The notes under the pieces: model-generated | The model's input: only the letters and a program-made list of their open reading frames with translations | The model's database searches: none | Told to the model about the DNA's origin: nothing | Shown: one piece after another, positions 1-5,010 of the stretch | Position numbering within the stretch: position 1 is the first letter of the stretch | Layout of the letters: each line of letters starts with the position of its first letter | Assembly: GCA_913058165.1 (NCBI GenBank) | Contig: CAJXQV010000115.1 | Coordinates: forward strand, 1-5,010 | Reading direction: 5' to 3' | DNA from: an uncultured Chromatiales bacterium | GTDB lineage: Bacteria > Pseudomonadota > Gammaproteobacteria > Steroidobacterales > GCA-2729495 | Length of the DNA stretch: 5,010 nt | Program-made: the position numbers and the translations under genes

Positions 1-50
1 TACGAGATTGCCTCTTGTCTCGTGGGCTCGGAGATGTGTATAAGAGACAG
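1..50 (+). other. Illumina Nextera i7 adapter (artefact, not genomic)
   Basis: Positions 17-50 match the Nextera read-2 transposase adapter, ending in the 19-bp Tn5 mosaic end at 32-50. Positions 1-8 (TACGAGAT) are the tail of the P7 primer. The 8 bases between, TGCCTCTT at 9-16, match the i7 index I know as N711. Order and spacing are exactly those of a library molecule: P7, index, adapter, mosaic end, insert. Genomic sequence therefore starts at 51. The adapter reading frame happens to keep the neighbouring methyltransferase frame open, so a gene caller may add false residues to that protein. Confidence 0.98.
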
Positions 51-908
51 TTTACGAGGTCCGCGACCCAGCAGCCGCGACAGCGGAACGCTGTACTCCG
101 CGGGCTCGGCAAGTTTTGGTGCCTCGCCACCGCGGGCGTGGGCGTAGACGAGCTCTATGGTTACCGGTAGCTTGTCGTCCACGTTGCGCTGGGTGTCATA
201 GTTGAGACGGGTCTGTTGCCAATAGGTTTTGCCCCCTAAGCCCTTTCGCCTTCGGCTAATTTGACGGGTGGCGCTTACTGCCCTTAATTCATTAATGAGT
301 TTGTCGAAGCTGCTGTAGGTGATGGTGAGCGGTTCGGTATCTAGCACCGGATCACGGAGCCCGGCTTTTAGCATTTCATCACCGGCAATGTGGAGGTCGG
401 GCAGCGTATCGAAGTGCTCGTAGTTATCGCGGGCGCAACTTTCGCGGAGTTCAGCGAACGAACCGTTGCTGCAAAAAGCAGTGAGCAGTAATCCGCCGGG
501 CTTCAGTACTCGGTTAATTTCATTGAGCACCGATTGCAGGCTACCCAGTGGGTTGGCGCCATATTGAAGGGTGAGATTAGAAACAATTAAATCCACGCTG
601 TTGTCGGCTAATGGCAGCTCGAGCATATCGGCACACAGTGCTTCGCCATGGCGTTGAGCGAGCTCGCTCATGGCTTCTGAGCTATCAATAGAAAGGCAAC
701 GAGTGCCCGGGTATTGCCTGCGCAGCGCTTCGGCAAGCTCGCCACCACCACCACCAAGAACTATGCTCTGCAATGGTTTTAGCCGAAACATCGACAGCCG
801 CTCAAGCAGCTCGTCGCGCACTATAGCGTGCAGGAAATCGGCTTTGCTAAAGTTTGCGGCTTTGCGGTTAAAGGCACGTTTCAAGTAGTTTTTATTTTTA
901 TCGGTCAT
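51..908 (-). CDS. bioC: BioC-family SAM-dependent methyltransferase, 3' end cut by the contig edge
   Basis: Read on the minus strand from the ATG at 908-906, the frame is open for 286 codons to position 51 and meets only adapter after that, so no true stop is visible. The protein looks like BioC, the cytoplasmic enzyme that methylates malonyl-ACP at the start of biotin synthesis. Features seen: an N-terminal RAFNRKAANF block (11-20); a glycine loop GGGGG (52-56) for SAM; an acidic residue at the end of strand 2 (D75 in SIDSS); LPLADNSVDLIVSNLTLQY-type post-motif II (98-116); INRVLKPGG (131-139); and the C-terminal blocks RDPVLD (185-190) and LPVTIELVYAHA (247-258). Family members of the Xanthomonas type are about 295 residues and end in a similar SVPL... 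basic tail, so probably only a few residues are missing. The usual acidic residue of motif I (VLD-type) appears replaced by valine (V50). It starts 12 bases after apbE with no clear Shine-Dalgarno, so translation is probably coupled. Related NDUFAF5-like enzymes are an alternative. Confidence 0.85.
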
Positions 909-920
909 TGTTTGTCGGGT

Positions 921-1934
921 TTAGTTGTTTAGTAATGCGGCAAATGCCGGCGACAGTTGTTCAGTAAGTTTACCGTCGGCGCCGCGCTGAATAATACTAA
1001 TGGCAAGATCATTTGCTTCTGCCAGTTGCAGCGCTTCATCTGACCCTTTAACTAACAACGCGGTGGCCCAGGCATCTGCTGTCATGGCATCGTTGGCAAT
1101 AACACTTACTGATCCGATGTTGTCCGGAACGGGCCAGCCGGTCAATGGGTTAATGCTGTGTGAATAGCGCACGCCATTAAACTCGAAGAAGTTGCGGTAG
1201 TCGCCGGAGGTGGCGATGGCGGCATTGCTAAGAGAGATAATTCTTTGGGCGCTGCGCTTGTTGGTAATGGGCTTTTCGATGCCTACCTGCCATGGCTGCC
1301 CTGCCGTTTTGCTGCCGCGGGTGCGCAGCTCTCCTCCGACCTCAATAAGCCAGGCATCAACGCCGGCATTATCCAGCAGCTCCGCAAGCTGATCTACGGC
1401 ATAGCCTTTGGCAATAGCTGAAAGATCGATGGCCGTCGCCGGGTGGCTTTTGCGTAATGCCGGCGGATTGTTTCTGACCGAAATGTTTTGATAGCCCACG
1501 TGGCTGAGTCGCTCGCGGATGAGTTCGGCAGGCGGGGGCTCGCTTTGAAACGGCCCGCTGCCGAAGCCCCAGAGCTCAACCAGCGGCCCGACGGTAATGT
1601 CGAAAGCGCCGTCGCTGCGCAAGCTTATCGACTGCGCCAGAGCCACTATTTCCGCAGTTGAGGCGCTTACTGAAAACCACTGATTTGCCTTGGATGCGTT
1701 GAAAAGGCTGACTTCCGAGCTGCTTTTGTAGGTTGATAGGCTGGCATCCAGCTGTTGCAGCCGGTTATCGATGGCAGCATCCAGCGCTAAACGCGCCGCG
1801 CCGAAGTACTTTACGTTGTAGAAAGTGCCCATGGTTTCGCCACGGACGCTGTGGGGTTGCTCCTGAGGTGTGCAGCCACTGAGAGCAGCAAGAGCAATAA
1901 AACAACCTAAGAAGCAAATGCTTATGGTTTTCAT
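921..1934 (-). CDS. apbE: FAD:protein FMN transferase, lipoprotein ApbE
   Basis: This is a 337-residue ApbE-family enzyme. It moves FMN from FAD onto a threonine or serine of target proteins (for example NqrB/NqrC, RnfG/RnfD or other FMN-binding-domain proteins), using magnesium, on the periplasmic side. The N-terminus is a lipoprotein signal: basic start, hydrophobic stretch, then lipobox LSGC with C21 as the lipidated cysteine. Family motifs seen in order are GETMGTFY (32-39), DLSAIAKGYAVD (170-181), EVGGE (198-202), ATSGDYRN (241-248), YSHSINPLTG (257-266) and DAMTADAWATAL (282-293). The last contains D287 and T291, the likely metal-site residues. Length and motifs indicate an intact gene. 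Its ATG overlaps the stop of the upstream small ORF (ATGA). The methyltransferase follows 12 bases downstream. No nqr or rnf gene and no FMN-binding substrate gene is visible, so its target is unknown. Confidence 0.96.
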   Translation of the reverse strand: MKTISICFLGCFIALAALSGCTPQEQPHSVRGETMGTFYNVKYFGAARLALDAAIDNRLQQLDASLSTYKSSSEVSLFNASKANQWFSVSASTAEIVALAQSISLRSDGAFDITVGPLVELWGFGSGPFQSEPPPAELIRERLSHVGYQNISVRNNPPALRKSHPATAIDLSAIAKGYAVDQLAELLDNAGVDAWLIEVGGELRTRGSKTAGQPWQVGIEKPITNKRSAQRIISLSNAAIATSGDYRNFFEFNGVRYSHSINPLTGWPVPDNIGSVSVIANDAMTADAWATALLVKGSDEALQLAEANDLAISIIQRGADGKLTEQLSPAFAALLNN

Positions 1935-2152
1935 GTGATGCTGCCCAGGCCGTAATCATCCCGGAGTTTGCGGGCCCGCAGCGCCATCGGCTGAAAACGC
2001 CGGAAGCCGAGCGCATCGATTGCCGGTGTGAGAAGCCCAATGCCGAAGATCGGCCCGATAATTTGCCGCCGCCGTTCTATCGGTAGTGGCAGCATTTGGA
2101 ATTCCGGAGATAGCCCCGATGTTTCTTCGGCCGCAGAAGTAACTTGTGACAC
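1931..2152 (-). CDS. Small protein of unknown function, first gene of the apbE operon
   Basis: This is a 73-residue frame starting with GTG at 2152-2150. An in-frame TAA lies four codons upstream (2164-2162), so the start is tightly bounded. AAGG at 2163-2160 is spaced 7 bases from the GTG, a good Shine-Dalgarno. The stop shares bases with the apbE start (ATGA at 1934-1931), the classic sign of translational coupling and a strong argument that the frame is real. I do not recognise the family. The protein has an acidic/polar N-terminus, then PIERRRQ, then a mildly hydrophobic stretch IIGPIFGIGLLTPAIDALGF (about 31-50), then a basic RRF...RARKLRDD tail. It has no cysteine or histidine, which speaks against a metal or redox cofactor site. 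The hydrophobic stretch with basic flanks could lie against or in a membrane, but it is weak for a transmembrane helix. A role linked to ApbE is possible from position only. Confidence 0.72.
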   Translation of the reverse strand: MSQVTSAAEETSGLSPEFQMLPLPIERRRQIIGPIFGIGLLTPAIDALGFRRFQPMALRARKLRDDYGLGSIT

Positions 2153-2159
2153 TGCAATA

Positions 2160-2163
2160 CCTT
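2160..2163 (-). promoter_or_regulatory. Shine-Dalgarno deciding the GTG start of the small ORF
   Basis: On the minus strand AAGG (2163-2160) lies 7 bases before GTG at 2152. The in-frame TAA at 2164-2162 partly overlaps it, so no longer version of the protein is possible. This supports a GTG start for the first gene of the operon. Confidence 0.6.
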
Positions 2164-2180
2164 ATTATTCGCGATAGTCT

Positions 2181-2208
2181 CTGACAATAACGACTTGCTC
2201 TGTGTCAG
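2181..2208. promoter_or_regulatory. Dyad CTGACA-N16-TGTCAG, possible operator
   Basis: CTGACA at 2181-2186 and its exact reverse complement TGTCAG at 2203-2208 are 16 bases apart. The two arms fall on the -10 and -35 of the candidate minus-strand promoter, where a dimeric repressor could block it. Six-base arms with a free spacer occur by chance fairly often, so the position is the main argument. I cannot assign a regulator. Confidence 0.25.
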
Positions 2209-2212
2209 TCCA
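2184..2212 (-). promoter_or_regulatory. Candidate sigma-70 promoter for the small ORF-apbE-bioC operon
   Basis: On the minus strand TGGACT (2212-2207, 4 of 6 to TTGACA) is followed after exactly 17 bases by TATTGT (2189-2184, 4 of 6 to TATAAT). Transcription would start near 2177, giving a short leader with the AAGG at 2163-2160 correctly placed before the GTG. Position and spacing are good but the hexamers are only moderate matches, so this is a prediction. Confidence 0.35.
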
Positions 2213-2252
2213 TCCGCATCTTGCCTGCGCAGGGCTGGCTAAATGTGCTGCA

Positions 2253-2261
2253 TGCTATATA
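2253..2261 (+). promoter_or_regulatory. Weak extended -10 candidate for the plus-strand gene
   Basis: TGC followed by TATATA (2256-2261) resembles an extended -10 element (TGn then TATAAT). No convincing -35 lies 16-18 bases upstream. Transcription would begin near 2268, leaving a leader of about 100 bases before the ATG at 2367. The rest of the leader (about 2281-2366) is AT-rich and holds a short inverted repeat AATCA-TTT-TGATT at 2316-2328, with no recognisable riboswitch or RNA gene. Confidence 0.2.
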
Positions 2262-2366
2262 GAAACTCCGTTAGACTCTATTTTCAGGAATGTTCTAAAT
2301 TTTCCTTCCAAAACAAATCATTTTGATTCCTTTACACCGTGTTTTAGCAGGGATGCAGCAAAAATA

Positions 2367-3677
2367 ATGAGCGCCGCCAAACTCAGTACTCACCAGAAAG
2401 CCTTGGCCATTAACCTTGATAACCATATTTATGGTGCTATAGCAGAAATCGGAGCGGGTCAGGAAGTGGCCCGTTGGTTTTTCAGGGTTGGCGGTGCGGC
2501 AGGTTCCGTCGCTAAAACCATCTCCGCTTATGACATGAAAGTATCGGATGAGGTTTATGGCAAAGCTGGCCGGTATGTTTCGCGAGAGCGTGTGGAGGCA
2601 ATGCTCGATAAAGAGTATTCGCTGCTTATTTCACGCCTGGGTAATGACCGTCCGGCCGACACCCGATTTTTTGCATTTGCCAACACCGTGTCTGCCCGGA
2701 ATTTTGATGGCACCAATGAGTGTCATGGTTGGGTGGGGCTGCGATTTCAGCACGAGCCTGGTGCAGAGCCCAGCACCGCTATCATGCACGTTAATATGCT
2801 CGACCCCACCAACCTGCAGCAGCAGGAAGCGCTGGGTGTTCTCGGTGTAAACCTCATTCACAGCGTGTTTCTTGCGGGTGATGGCGCGGTAGATGGCCTG
2901 AAGTTTGTGTCTGACAACATTGATGAGCACCATATTGAGGTCGATGTGGCCGCTTTATTCGGTCCTGCGTTTGAATCGGTCGACGCAGCACACACCGGCA
3001 TGAGCATGCTTGCGAGCGGTCTTGCAAAAGTGGTTCTCTTTGATAAAGAAGGCCAGATGCGCCCGCCATCAGAAGTATTACGCCAGCGGCCGTTGATTAT
3101 TCGTCGTGTTGCGATGAGTCAACCGTTGGTGGCGAACGAGCGTGTCATGGAAATGGCGAGCAAAAAATTCTTAAGTGAAAACGGTGCGCATGAAAAGCCG
3201 TTGTGTACGGTCGACTTTTCGTTCTCGACGGTGCATGCCGACAAGCCCAAGAAGATTGAAGAGTACGCACAAAAGGTGCGTGAGACTCTGGCTCAGGGCG
3301 AGTGGGTGATGGTGAGTAGCCTGAGACATAACTACGCGTTTACTGACTACCTGCGGCGGTATTCAAATCAGCCGCTGCGCTTTGTTGTCGGCACGTCGGC
3401 ATTTGCGATGCTGCTTAACGAAGGTTATTACCGTGATCTTTCCGGCGGTATCCTAGAGGCCACAGGTCGCTTGTTTACTAACGATGTGAAGCTTTATGTG
3501 CATCCGATGAAGAGCGAAAACTTCTACAGGCACATTGAGTCTTCAGAGATAGACCCTAATTGGATATCGGTTGGCGGCAATGCGCTGATCTCGCTAGGCG
3601 ACCTTGAGTTTCGTCCTCCTACTAACCTGCTTTACGAGTATGTACGCGAAGCAGGCTGGGTGTTTGAGGTTCGTTAG
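2367..3677 (+). CDS. Conserved protein of uncharacterised family (HQKALxINLD...IGAGQEVARWFFRVGGAAG)
   Basis: With the ATG at 2367 the protein has 436 residues. The frame is open back to a GTG at 2202, but the extra 55 residues look like translated leader, while the family-like sequence begins right after this ATG. The only purine-rich stretch, AGGGA at 2349-2353, is a rather distant 13 bases away. The N-terminal signature runs from HQKALAINLD (9-18) through AEIGAGQEVARWFF (26-39) and VGGAAGSVAKTISAYDM (41-57). Later blocks include RYVSRERVEAMLDKEY (69-84), QQQEALGVLGVNLIHSVF (151-168), a central acidic/His stretch DNIDEHHIEVDV (183-194) and SVGGNALISLGDLEFRPPTN (401-420). It has no signal peptide, transmembrane helix or HxGH nucleotidyltransferase motif. 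From memory, relatives carry database names such as TonB-dependent receptor or nicotinate-nucleotide adenylyltransferase. Nothing visible here supports either. It is probably soluble and cytoplasmic, function unknown. It ends 8 bases from the end of the convergent intI gene. Confidence 0.9.
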   Translation: MSAAKLSTHQKALAINLDNHIYGAIAEIGAGQEVARWFFRVGGAAGSVAKTISAYDMKVSDEVYGKAGRYVSRERVEAMLDKEYSLLISRLGNDRPADTRFFAFANTVSARNFDGTNECHGWVGLRFQHEPGAEPSTAIMHVNMLDPTNLQQQEALGVLGVNLIHSVFLAGDGAVDGLKFVSDNIDEHHIEVDVAALFGPAFESVDAAHTGMSMLASGLAKVVLFDKEGQMRPPSEVLRQRPLIIRRVAMSQPLVANERVMEMASKKFLSENGAHEKPLCTVDFSFSTVHADKPKKIEEYAQKVRETLAQGEWVMVSSLRHNYAFTDYLRRYSNQPLRFVVGTSAFAMLLNEGYYRDLSGGILEATGRLFTNDVKLYVHPMKSENFYRHIESSEIDPNWISVGGNALISLGDLEFRPPTNLLYEYVREAGWVFEVR

Positions 3678-3685
3678 TCAGGCTT

Positions 3686-4666
3686 CTATCCCAAAGGCCC
3701 CCGCACTCCGCGGACACCCTTGTTAAGCACATGAGTGTAGATTTCTGTTGTCTTAATATCGCTGTGCCCGAGCAGCTCCTGAATGGTCCGTAAGTCGTAG
3801 CCTTGCTCCAGCAGCCGGGTCGCAAAACTATGCCTGAAGGTGTGCGATGTCACCGGCTTGTGAAGTGAGATCGTTCGCCTGGCTTTAGTAATAGCTTTGC
3901 CAATGCGCGAGGCGTGTAAGTGGTGTCGGCGCATGATCTTGCTTACCGGGTCCTGAGCTATCCGGCTCGAAGGCAATAGAAACTGCCAGGCTGTTTCATG
4001 TTGTGCCTGCGGGTACTTGCGTGCCAGCGCCGGTGGGATATACACCTCACCATAGCCCTGTGCACAATCGCTGATATGTTGAATTTTTACCCGTTCTATC
4101 TGTCTTTTTAGCTCGTCAATAATTGATTCCGGCAGAACCGTGCGCCGGTCTTTGCCGCCTTTGCCTTGCCTGACCACGATTTCACCCATCGAGAAATCGA
4201 TATCTTTGATTCGCAGACTCAAGCATTCTGCCGCCCTTACGCCAGTGCCATACATCAGCCGGGCGGCCAACTGGGGCAGGCCGCGCATGGCATCTATCAG
4301 TGCCAGTGCTTCCTCATGACTGAGCACCTGAGGCACTCGGCGCTTTGGGCGTGCCCGATGGAAGTTGAGCGCACCCAGCTCTGCCGCAAAGATATGGCGA
4401 TACATATAGACAATTGAATTCAGCGCAATCGCCTGCGTTGCCGGAGACACTTGTCGGTGGACGCCTAACCAGGAAAGGTATTCATCAACTTCTTTGGCAC
4501 CCATTTCCTGAGGGTGACGTTTGTTGTGGAAGCGGATGAAGTTGCGTATCCAGTGAATGTAAGTTTGCTCTGTGGTGTAGGCCAGATGCTGTTCACGGAT
4601 AGACTTACGAATCGTATCCATTAAACGCAGAGGGTTATCGGGAATAGGCGGGCGTGGCTCTTTCAT
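3686..4666 (-). CDS. intI: Integron integrase IntI (tyrosine recombinase)
   Basis: This 326-residue tyrosine recombinase is of the integron type, which captures and shuffles gene cassettes by attI x attC and attC x attC recombination. The N-terminal SAM-like DNA-binding region (about 16-100) has the IntI-style [20 protein letters not shown] stretch. The catalytic residues all appear present: R144 (GTGVR), K172 (GKGGKDR), H275 and R278 (HTFRH), H301 (GHSD) and nucleophile Y310 (IYTHVL). The IntI-specific insert lies at about 203-245, with ALARKYPQA and WQFLLPSSR, followed by RRHHLH (246-251). This insert separates it from XerC/XerD. Length and C-terminus ([15 protein letters not shown]) parallel IntI1 (337 residues), so the gene looks intact. 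The chosen ATG gives an N-terminus that aligns with IntI1, but it has no Shine-Dalgarno. The gene points away from the expected cassette array. Its 3' end abuts a cellular gene, which suggests a settled chromosomal integron. Confidence 0.96.
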   Translation of the reverse strand: MKEPRPPIPDNPLRLMDTIRKSIREQHLAYTTEQTYIHWIRNFIRFHNKRHPQEMGAKEVDEYLSWLGVHRQVSPATQAIALNSIVYMYRHIFAAELGALNFHRARPKRRVPQVLSHEEALALIDAMRGLPQLAARLMYGTGVRAAECLSLRIKDIDFSMGEIVVRQGKGGKDRRTVLPESIIDELKRQIERVKIQHISDCAQGYGEVYIPPALARKYPQAQHETAWQFLLPSSRIAQDPVSKIMRRHHLHASRIGKAITKARRTISLHKPVTSHTFRHSFATRLLEQGYDLRTIQELLGHSDIKTTEIYTHVLNKGVRGVRGPLG

Positions 4667-4671
4667 AGCAA

Positions 4672-4693
4672 GGGGACATTTAGGAATACCCCC
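4672..4693 (-). promoter_or_regulatory. GGGGG/CCCC dyad just before the intI start, no ribosome binding site
   Basis: In the intI transcript, GGGGG (4693-4689) can pair with CCCC (4675-4672) around a loop of 13 bases, ending 5 bases before the AUG. No GGAG-like sequence stands at the normal distance. The start region may therefore be folded and poorly translated, which would suit a recombinase kept at low level. Four base pairs is a short stem, so this is tentative. Confidence 0.3.
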
Positions 4694-4761
4694 ACACTAT
4701 GAAAAAAAGACATTAATGGATAAAGCCACAAAACTGGCGTAATGAAACGGTTTTAGCAGCA

Positions 4762-4790
4762 AATACAGTTTCGATAAAAAAAGTGTTCAA
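4762..4790 (-). promoter_or_regulatory. intI: Candidate intI promoter
   Basis: On the minus strand TTGAAC (4790-4785, 4 of 6) and TGTATT (4767-4762, 4 of 6) are spaced by 17 bases. Transcription would start near 4755, giving a leader of about 90 bases. The -10 overlaps ACTGTATTTG, which looks like one half of a LexA box. The other half is absent, so SOS control is not supported. Confidence 0.3.
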
Positions 4791-4821
4791 TTCCTCTCGA
4801 ACGGTTAATGCCGCCCCTGAG

Positions 4822-4848
4822 GCGAGCGATGCAAGCGAAGATGCGAGC
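4822..4848 (+). repeat. Short clustered direct repeats in the attI region
   Basis: GCGAGC occurs at 4822-4827 and 4843-4848. AGCGA occurs at 4825-4829 and 4834-4838, and GATGC at 4828-4832 and 4840-4844. The two inner units read AGCGATGC and AGCGAAGATGC, so the second carries three extra bases. A CGCC/GGCG stem (4812-4815 with 4821-4824) sits just before. The GC-rich block stands out from its AT-rich surroundings. Some attI sites contain accessory direct repeats bound by IntI, but these units do not match the GTTRRRY core. Confidence 0.45.
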
Positions 4849-4905
4849 TAAAGTATAAATTTGTAAGCTTTTCAAGTACATTCAAAGCACAGGGGTGGCG
4901 TTTAT

Positions 4906-4939
4906 GCCTGATTCAAAACCCAATTCCAATGAATAAGGC
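4906..4939 (+). repeat. Imperfect inverted repeat directly before the integron core site
   Basis: GCCTGATTCA (4906-4915) and TGAATAAGGC (4930-4939) pair at 9 of 10 positions around a 14-base loop. The only mismatch is G4910 with A4935. The stem ends one base before GTTAGAT. No T-tract follows, so it is not a standard terminator. It may be part of attI or the inner arms of a decayed attC. The arms do not extend into the core site, and no RYYYAAC partner lies at the left. Confidence 0.5.
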
Positions 4940-4940
4940 T

Positions 4941-4947
4941 GTTAGAT
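4941..4947 (+). other. Integron recombination core site GTTRRRY (attI/first-cassette junction)
   Basis: GTTAGAT fits GTTRRRY, the core at which IntI cuts between G and TT. The wider string GTTAGATG is the form commonly seen at cassette boundaries in known integrons. It lies 275 bases upstream of the intI start codon and reads away from intI, the expected place and direction for attI. It is the only GTTRRRY on the plus strand in this intergenic region that I found. A 7-base degenerate motif alone is weak. The call rests on its position next to an intact intI. Confidence 0.5.
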
Positions 4948-4973
4948 GTGAAGGAAAATACGGGGGTATAAAA

Positions 4974-5010
4974 CTGTCTCTTATACACATCTCCGAGCCC
5001 ACGAGACAAG
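4974..5010 (-). other. Illumina Nextera i7 adapter, reverse complement (artefact)
   Basis: Positions 4974-5007 are the exact reverse complement of the adapter at 17-50, with the mosaic end at 4974-4992. The last three bases, AAG, fit the start of the reverse complement of the same index. Genomic sequence ends at 4973. The two ends together form a perfect 37-bp terminal inverted repeat that has nothing to do with a transposon in the organism. Confidence 0.98.

Larger units (their letters stand above)
4667..4973 (+). other. Non-coding attI-side region of the integron, upstream of intI
   Basis: This 307-bp stretch has no convincing gene. It is AT-rich apart from a GC-rich patch at about 4811-4848. 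In known integrons the attI site and the cassette promoter lie between intI and the first cassette, as here. Seen within it are a GTTAGAT core site (4941-4947) preceded by a hairpin (4906-4939), a clustered GCGA/GATGC repeat (4822-4848), a plus-strand TATAAA (4854-4859) without a fitting -35 that could belong to a cassette promoter, and a candidate intI promoter (4762-4790). No complete attC is present, since I find no RYYYAAC core on the plus strand to pair with GTTAGAT. The last 26 bases before the adapter would belong to the first cassette and show no start codon with an open frame. Confidence 0.6.

Noticed and set aside
670..888. Plus-strand open frame inside the methyltransferase, and similar short frames opposite or within apbE, the plus-strand gene and intI
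   Set aside because: They lie wholly within well-supported genes in other frames, have low-complexity translations and no ribosome binding site or family resemblance.
2202..2366. 55-residue N-terminal extension of the plus-strand gene from a GTG at 2202
   Set aside because: It overlaps the divergent promoter region, has unpatterned sequence unlike the rest of the protein, and the family-type N-terminus starts just after the ATG at 2367.
2353..2367. Four-codon leader ORF (ATG CAG CAA AAA TAA) overlapping the ATG at 2367
   Set aside because: The stop/start overlap is neat, but there is no ribosome binding site before it and no amino-acid pattern suggesting attenuation.
3678..3720. Bidirectional terminator between the convergent genes
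   Set aside because: Only 8 bases separate the stops. The nearby CCGC/GCGG stem is four pairs long, lies inside intI and has no T-tract.
4751..4770. LexA box controlling intI
   Set aside because: Only the right half (AAATACAGT) fits. The left half lacks CTG at the required spacing, so the dyad is incomplete.
4880..4947. Complete attC site ending at GTTAGAT
   Set aside because: No RYYYAAC core is found 50-150 bases to the left. The nearest approximation, ATTCAAA at 4880-4886, misses the last base and pairs poorly with GTTAGAT.
4686..4969. ATACCCCC (4686-4693) and GGGGGTAT (4962-4969) as an inverted repeat framing attI
   Set aside because: An 8-bp pair within about 300 bases is expected by chance at roughly this frequency, and nothing else supports it.
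32..4992. Composite transposon bounded by Tn5 mosaic ends
   Set aside because: The mosaic ends are joined to P7, index and adapter sequence in library order, so they come from sample preparation. No Tn5 transposase or target duplication is present.

Overview
The window is a whole assembled contig. Positions 1-50 and 4974-5010 are Illumina Nextera (Tn5) library adapter, not organism DNA, so the biological sequence runs from 51 to 4973. It looks like a gammaproteobacterial chromosome. The lipoprotein ApbE, the long gammaproteobacterial-type BioC-like methyltransferase and the IntI-type integrase all fit a marine or environmental Gammaproteobacterium with a sedentary chromosomal integron. The genus cannot be fixed from this sequence.

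Layout. (1) Minus-strand operon, read right to left: a GTG-started 73-residue protein of unknown function (2152-1931), then apbE (1934-921, sharing an ATGA stop/start with it), then a BioC-family SAM methyltransferase (908-51) that is still open where the left adapter cuts it. (2) A 214-bp divergent intergenic region (2153-2366) with a candidate promoter for the operon and a small dyad. (3) A plus-strand gene of a conserved but uncharacterised family (2367-3677). (4) Eight bases further on, tail to tail, an integron integrase gene intI on the minus strand (4666-3686). (5) A 307-bp non-coding stretch upstream of intI (4667-4973). This is where attI and the start of the cassette array are expected. 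It holds a GTTAGAT core site with an imperfect hairpin directly before it, and then runs into the right adapter.

How the parts relate. ApbE attaches FMN covalently to exported redox proteins. The methyltransferase most resembles BioC of biotin synthesis. The two share an operon with the small unknown protein but have no obvious common pathway, so the operon may be only a convenience of transcription. IntI, divergent from a single attI-like core site, marks the integrase end of an integron. Almost the whole cassette array lies beyond the right end of the contig, so this window shows the platform but not the cargo. The most useful leads are the integron platform, the coupled small ORF, and the uncharacterised family between the operon and the integron.
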